Source: Halogeometricum pallidum JCM 14848
GTDB taxonomy: Archaea; Halobacteriota; Halobacteria; Halobacteriales; Haloferacaceae
Assembly: GCF_000337095.1 (NCBI RefSeq)
Contig: NZ_AOIV01000041.1
Coordinates: forward strand, 190,861 to 254,860
Length of the DNA stretch: 64,000 nucleotides
Direction of reading: 5' to 3'
The notes under the pieces are model-generated. The model was not told the DNA's origin, ran no database searches, and saw nothing but the letters and a program-made list of their open reading frames with translations. Position 1 is the stretch's first letter. Each line of letters starts with the position of its first letter. The position numbers and the translations under genes were made by a program. Positions 62,258-64,000 of this stretch are shown here, one piece after another.

Positions 62258-63999
62258 TCATTCGTCGTCTTCCCTCTTGGTTCCGCGCGCGAACAGTCCC
62301 GCCGCCGCGAGAATCGCCGCCACGGCGACGGCGGGCGACAGCGGCACGCCCGTCCCCGAGGTGCCGTCGGACGGCCCCAGCGGCGTCTCCGACAGCACGG
62401 GGTAGGGCGTCGCGGTGGGCGTCGGCGTGGTCGTCGCCGTCGCGACCGGCGTCCCCGTCGCGGCCGCCGGCGTCTCGGTCGGCGGCGACTCGAACGCGAC
62501 GCGCGCGGTGTCGTTGACGACCCGCCCCGACCGGGTGTACTCGCTGTCGTTCCGCGAGTACGCCGCGTCGCCGTCCGAGTCGTTCACGAGTTCGGCGCGG
62601 AGCGTCTGCGCTTCGTACAGGGGGAGCGACAGACCCGAGCTGACGTTCTCGTGTCGCCCCGGCGCGAGGTACTCCGAGCGGCCGACGCCGTCCCCGTCCG
62701 CGTCGTGGATGCGGACGAACCCGCCGTCGGGCGCCTCGACGAACGCGAGCGTCACCACGGCGTCGTCGGCCGATTGGTCGTCGAACCGCACGGTCGCGTT
62801 CGGGGCGACGAGCGTCACCTCCTGGGCCGTCTCCGGATAGAACTCGTCCGTCCACAGCGTCGCCGTCACGCCGCGCGTCGCGCCGCCGAGGTCGATGGTC
62901 GTCTCGTACTCGCGGTTCGCGTCCACGGTGGCCTCGCTGATGAGGAGGAACGCGTCGGGTCTCGGCGACCGGAGGCGCACCTCCAGCGTCGTGTTCGGCG
63001 CGCGCGTCGTCTCCCCGCGGACGACGATGGTGTCGTTCTCCCAGGGGTACTGCACCGTGTCGTTCGCCGGTTCGAGCGACGCCTTCGACTCGACCACTCG
63101 GAACGTCGTCGCCGCGACGACGGTGTCCTCCTCGACCAGCCCGTTCGACGCGGTGAGCGTCAGGCGGGCCTCGTACTCGTTGCGCTCGGGGCGGTCCTCG
63201 TCCGGTTCGACCGCCGAGGTATCCCAGACGAAGTACACCGCGTCCTCCTCGAAGTCGGGGAGGACGGTGACGTTGGCCACGTCGTCCCGCCCCGCCGTGT
63301 GCGCGCCCGAATCGCTGTTCGGCGCGGGCGACACCTGCGAGACGTTCCACGCGATGCCGTTCGACGCCGCACCGCCGGTCAGGTCCTCGACGTTCAGCGC
63401 CGACTCCAGTCCCGACTCCTCGACGCGCATCACGGCGTAGTCCCCGGTGGCGACGACGTTCGAGTCGGACATCGTACCCGTGAGCGGTCCGACGTCCGCG
63501 TCGTCGCCGTCGGTGGCGTACTCGGCCACCGCGAACTCGGCGGGCGCGACGAACGACCCGGCGTGCATCTCCCCGCGCGGTTCGACGGTGAGCGTCGCCA
63601 CGGCGCGTTCGTCGCCCTCGACGCTGACGCTCATCAGGTACTTCGACGGCATGAGCGGCTTCGAGAGCGGTTTCGACAGGAGCGTCGCGTCGCCGCCCTC
63701 GACGAACTCGTCGGGGTCGGCGGCCGTCGTCGCGAAGGTGTCTATCGTCACCTCGTCGGTTCCGCTCCCGCCGAGGGAGACGACGAGGTGGAAGCCGCTC
63801 CCGGGTTCGCCGACGGTGACGTTCGCCGGGCCGGAGTGGCTGACGGTGAACGTCACCTCGTCGCCGCGGGTGACCGTCAGGTCGCCGCCGACGGAGGCGG
63901 CGGTTTCGGCGGCGAGGACGGCGGACGCGTCGGCATCGACGGCGACCGACCGCGTCCGCTCGTCGGGCGGGAGGGCGAGTGCGGGGGCGGCGGCGACGG
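62258..63999 (-). CDS. BGTF-type cell-surface protein (5' partial)
   Basis: The frame continues past the window end in the 5' direction. The visible N-terminal region AVAAAPALALPPDERTR looks like the end of a signal peptide. The body is beta-rich with many NxS/T sequons (NVT, NVS, NTT, NDT) and Asp-rich turns, as in haloarchaeal surface glycoproteins. It ends in a Thr/Pro-rich stalk and a single C-terminal helix followed by a basic/acidic tail, without a clear PGF motif. It is probably secreted and anchored at the cell surface. The role is unknown. Confidence 0.8.
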   Translation of the reverse strand, partial: VAAAPALALPPDERTRSVAVDADASAVLAAETAASVGGDLTVTRGDEVTFTVSHSGPANVTVGEPGSGFHLVVSLGGSGTDEVTIDTFATTAADPDEFVEGGDATLLSKPLSKPLMPSKYLMSVSVEGDERAVATLTVEPRGEMHAGSFVAPAEFAVAEYATDGDDADVGPLTGTMSDSNVVATGDYAVMRVEESGLESALNVEDLTGGAASNGIAWNVSQVSPAPNSDSGAHTAGRDDVANVTVLPDFEEDAVYFVWDTSAVEPDEDRPERNEYEARLTLTASNGLVEEDTVVAATTFRVVESKASLEPANDTVQYPWENDTIVVRGETTRAPNTTLEVRLRSPRPDAFLLISEATVDANREYETTIDLGGATRGVTATLWTDEFYPETAQEVTLVAPNATVRFDDQSADDAVVTLAFVEAPDGGFVRIHDADGDGVGRSEYLAPGRHENVSSGLSLPLYEAQTLRAELVNDSDGDAAYSRNDSEYTRSGRVVNDTARVAFESPPTETPAAATGTPVATATTTPTPTATPYPVLSETPLGPSDGTSGTGVPLSPAVAVAAILAAAGLFARGTKREDDE

Positions 64000-64000
64000 C

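Noticed and set aside
1-64000. tRNA, rRNA, attachment sites and replication origin
   Set aside because: No cloverleaf-like sequence, rRNA segment, integrase gene or origin repeats next to an orc/cdc6 gene were recognised.

Overview
This window is core chromosome of a halophilic archaeon (class Halobacteria, probably a Haloferax/Halogeometricum-like member of the Haloferacales). The DNA is very GC-rich, the predicted proteins are strongly acidic, many genes carry a TATA element about 27 bases before a leaderless start, and the set includes a thermosome, CetZ tubulin, TFB, LonB, GshA of the haloarchaeal type and many families known only from haloarchaea. As far as I remember, gene order resembles one contiguous block of Haloferax volcanii (around cetZ2, the HVO_0758 zinc finger, cct3, lonB, trpCBA and aglD). 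I could not check this.

Layout. 1-6.4 kb: a 5'-truncated membrane protein; a translationally coupled operon DUF5788-polX-Mut7-C nuclease; an alkaline-phosphatase-fold hydrolase; gshA. 6.5-17.4 kb: cetZ diverges from an eight-gene cluster that looks like a type IV pilus or secretion system (coiled-coil protein, DUF7311, PilB/GspE-type ATPase, TadC-type membrane protein, then four single-pass pilin-like or exported proteins, the last of 1,028 residues). 17.5-31.8 kb: mostly metabolic and housekeeping genes: DUF5791, an SDR epimerase, a membrane-anchored DHH phosphoesterase, aldo/keto reductase, a 56-residue zinc finger, an MFS carrier, a GpgS-like glycosyltransferase, Nudix, creatininase with a FAD oxidoreductase, small zinc protein with Hsp20, GNAT, and a radical SAM protein with a helix-hairpin-helix tail.

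31.8-32.3 kb is the only long gene-free stretch. It holds a tandem series of near-perfect hairpins, four of them built identically (10-bp stem, 3-base loop, 5-7 base spacers). 32.3-41.1 kb: TRAM protein, YkgJ cysteine cluster, MBL hydrolase, small HTH regulator, F420/PPOX oxidoreductase, methyltransferase, glycosyltransferase, amidohydrolase, the third-type thermosome subunit, TRIC channel and nadM. 41.3-44.8 kb: lonB with a CPBP membrane protease, and an alkyltransferase-like protein lacking the catalytic cysteine. 44.9-52.3 kb: aromatic amino acid biosynthesis: trpC-trpB-trpA, then the archaeal shikimate-entry enzymes AroA' and AroB', separated by an HTH regulator and a DMT exporter. A palindrome containing TGTACA lies at the trp start site, and trpA carries an in-frame insertion made of GAA-loop hairpins. 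52.4-64 kb: zinc-ribbon membrane protein, tfb, a BtuF-like protein, DUF84 phosphatase, an AglD-like glycosyltransferase/flippase fusion, DUF7123, an HTH protein, the stomatin/NfeD pair, a membrane-anchored Mrr-like protein, and a surface glycoprotein cut by the window end.

No tRNA, rRNA, CRISPR array, insertion sequence or prophage was recognised. The most unusual items are the hairpin array, the related palindromic insertion in trpA, and the uncharacterised pilus-like cluster.
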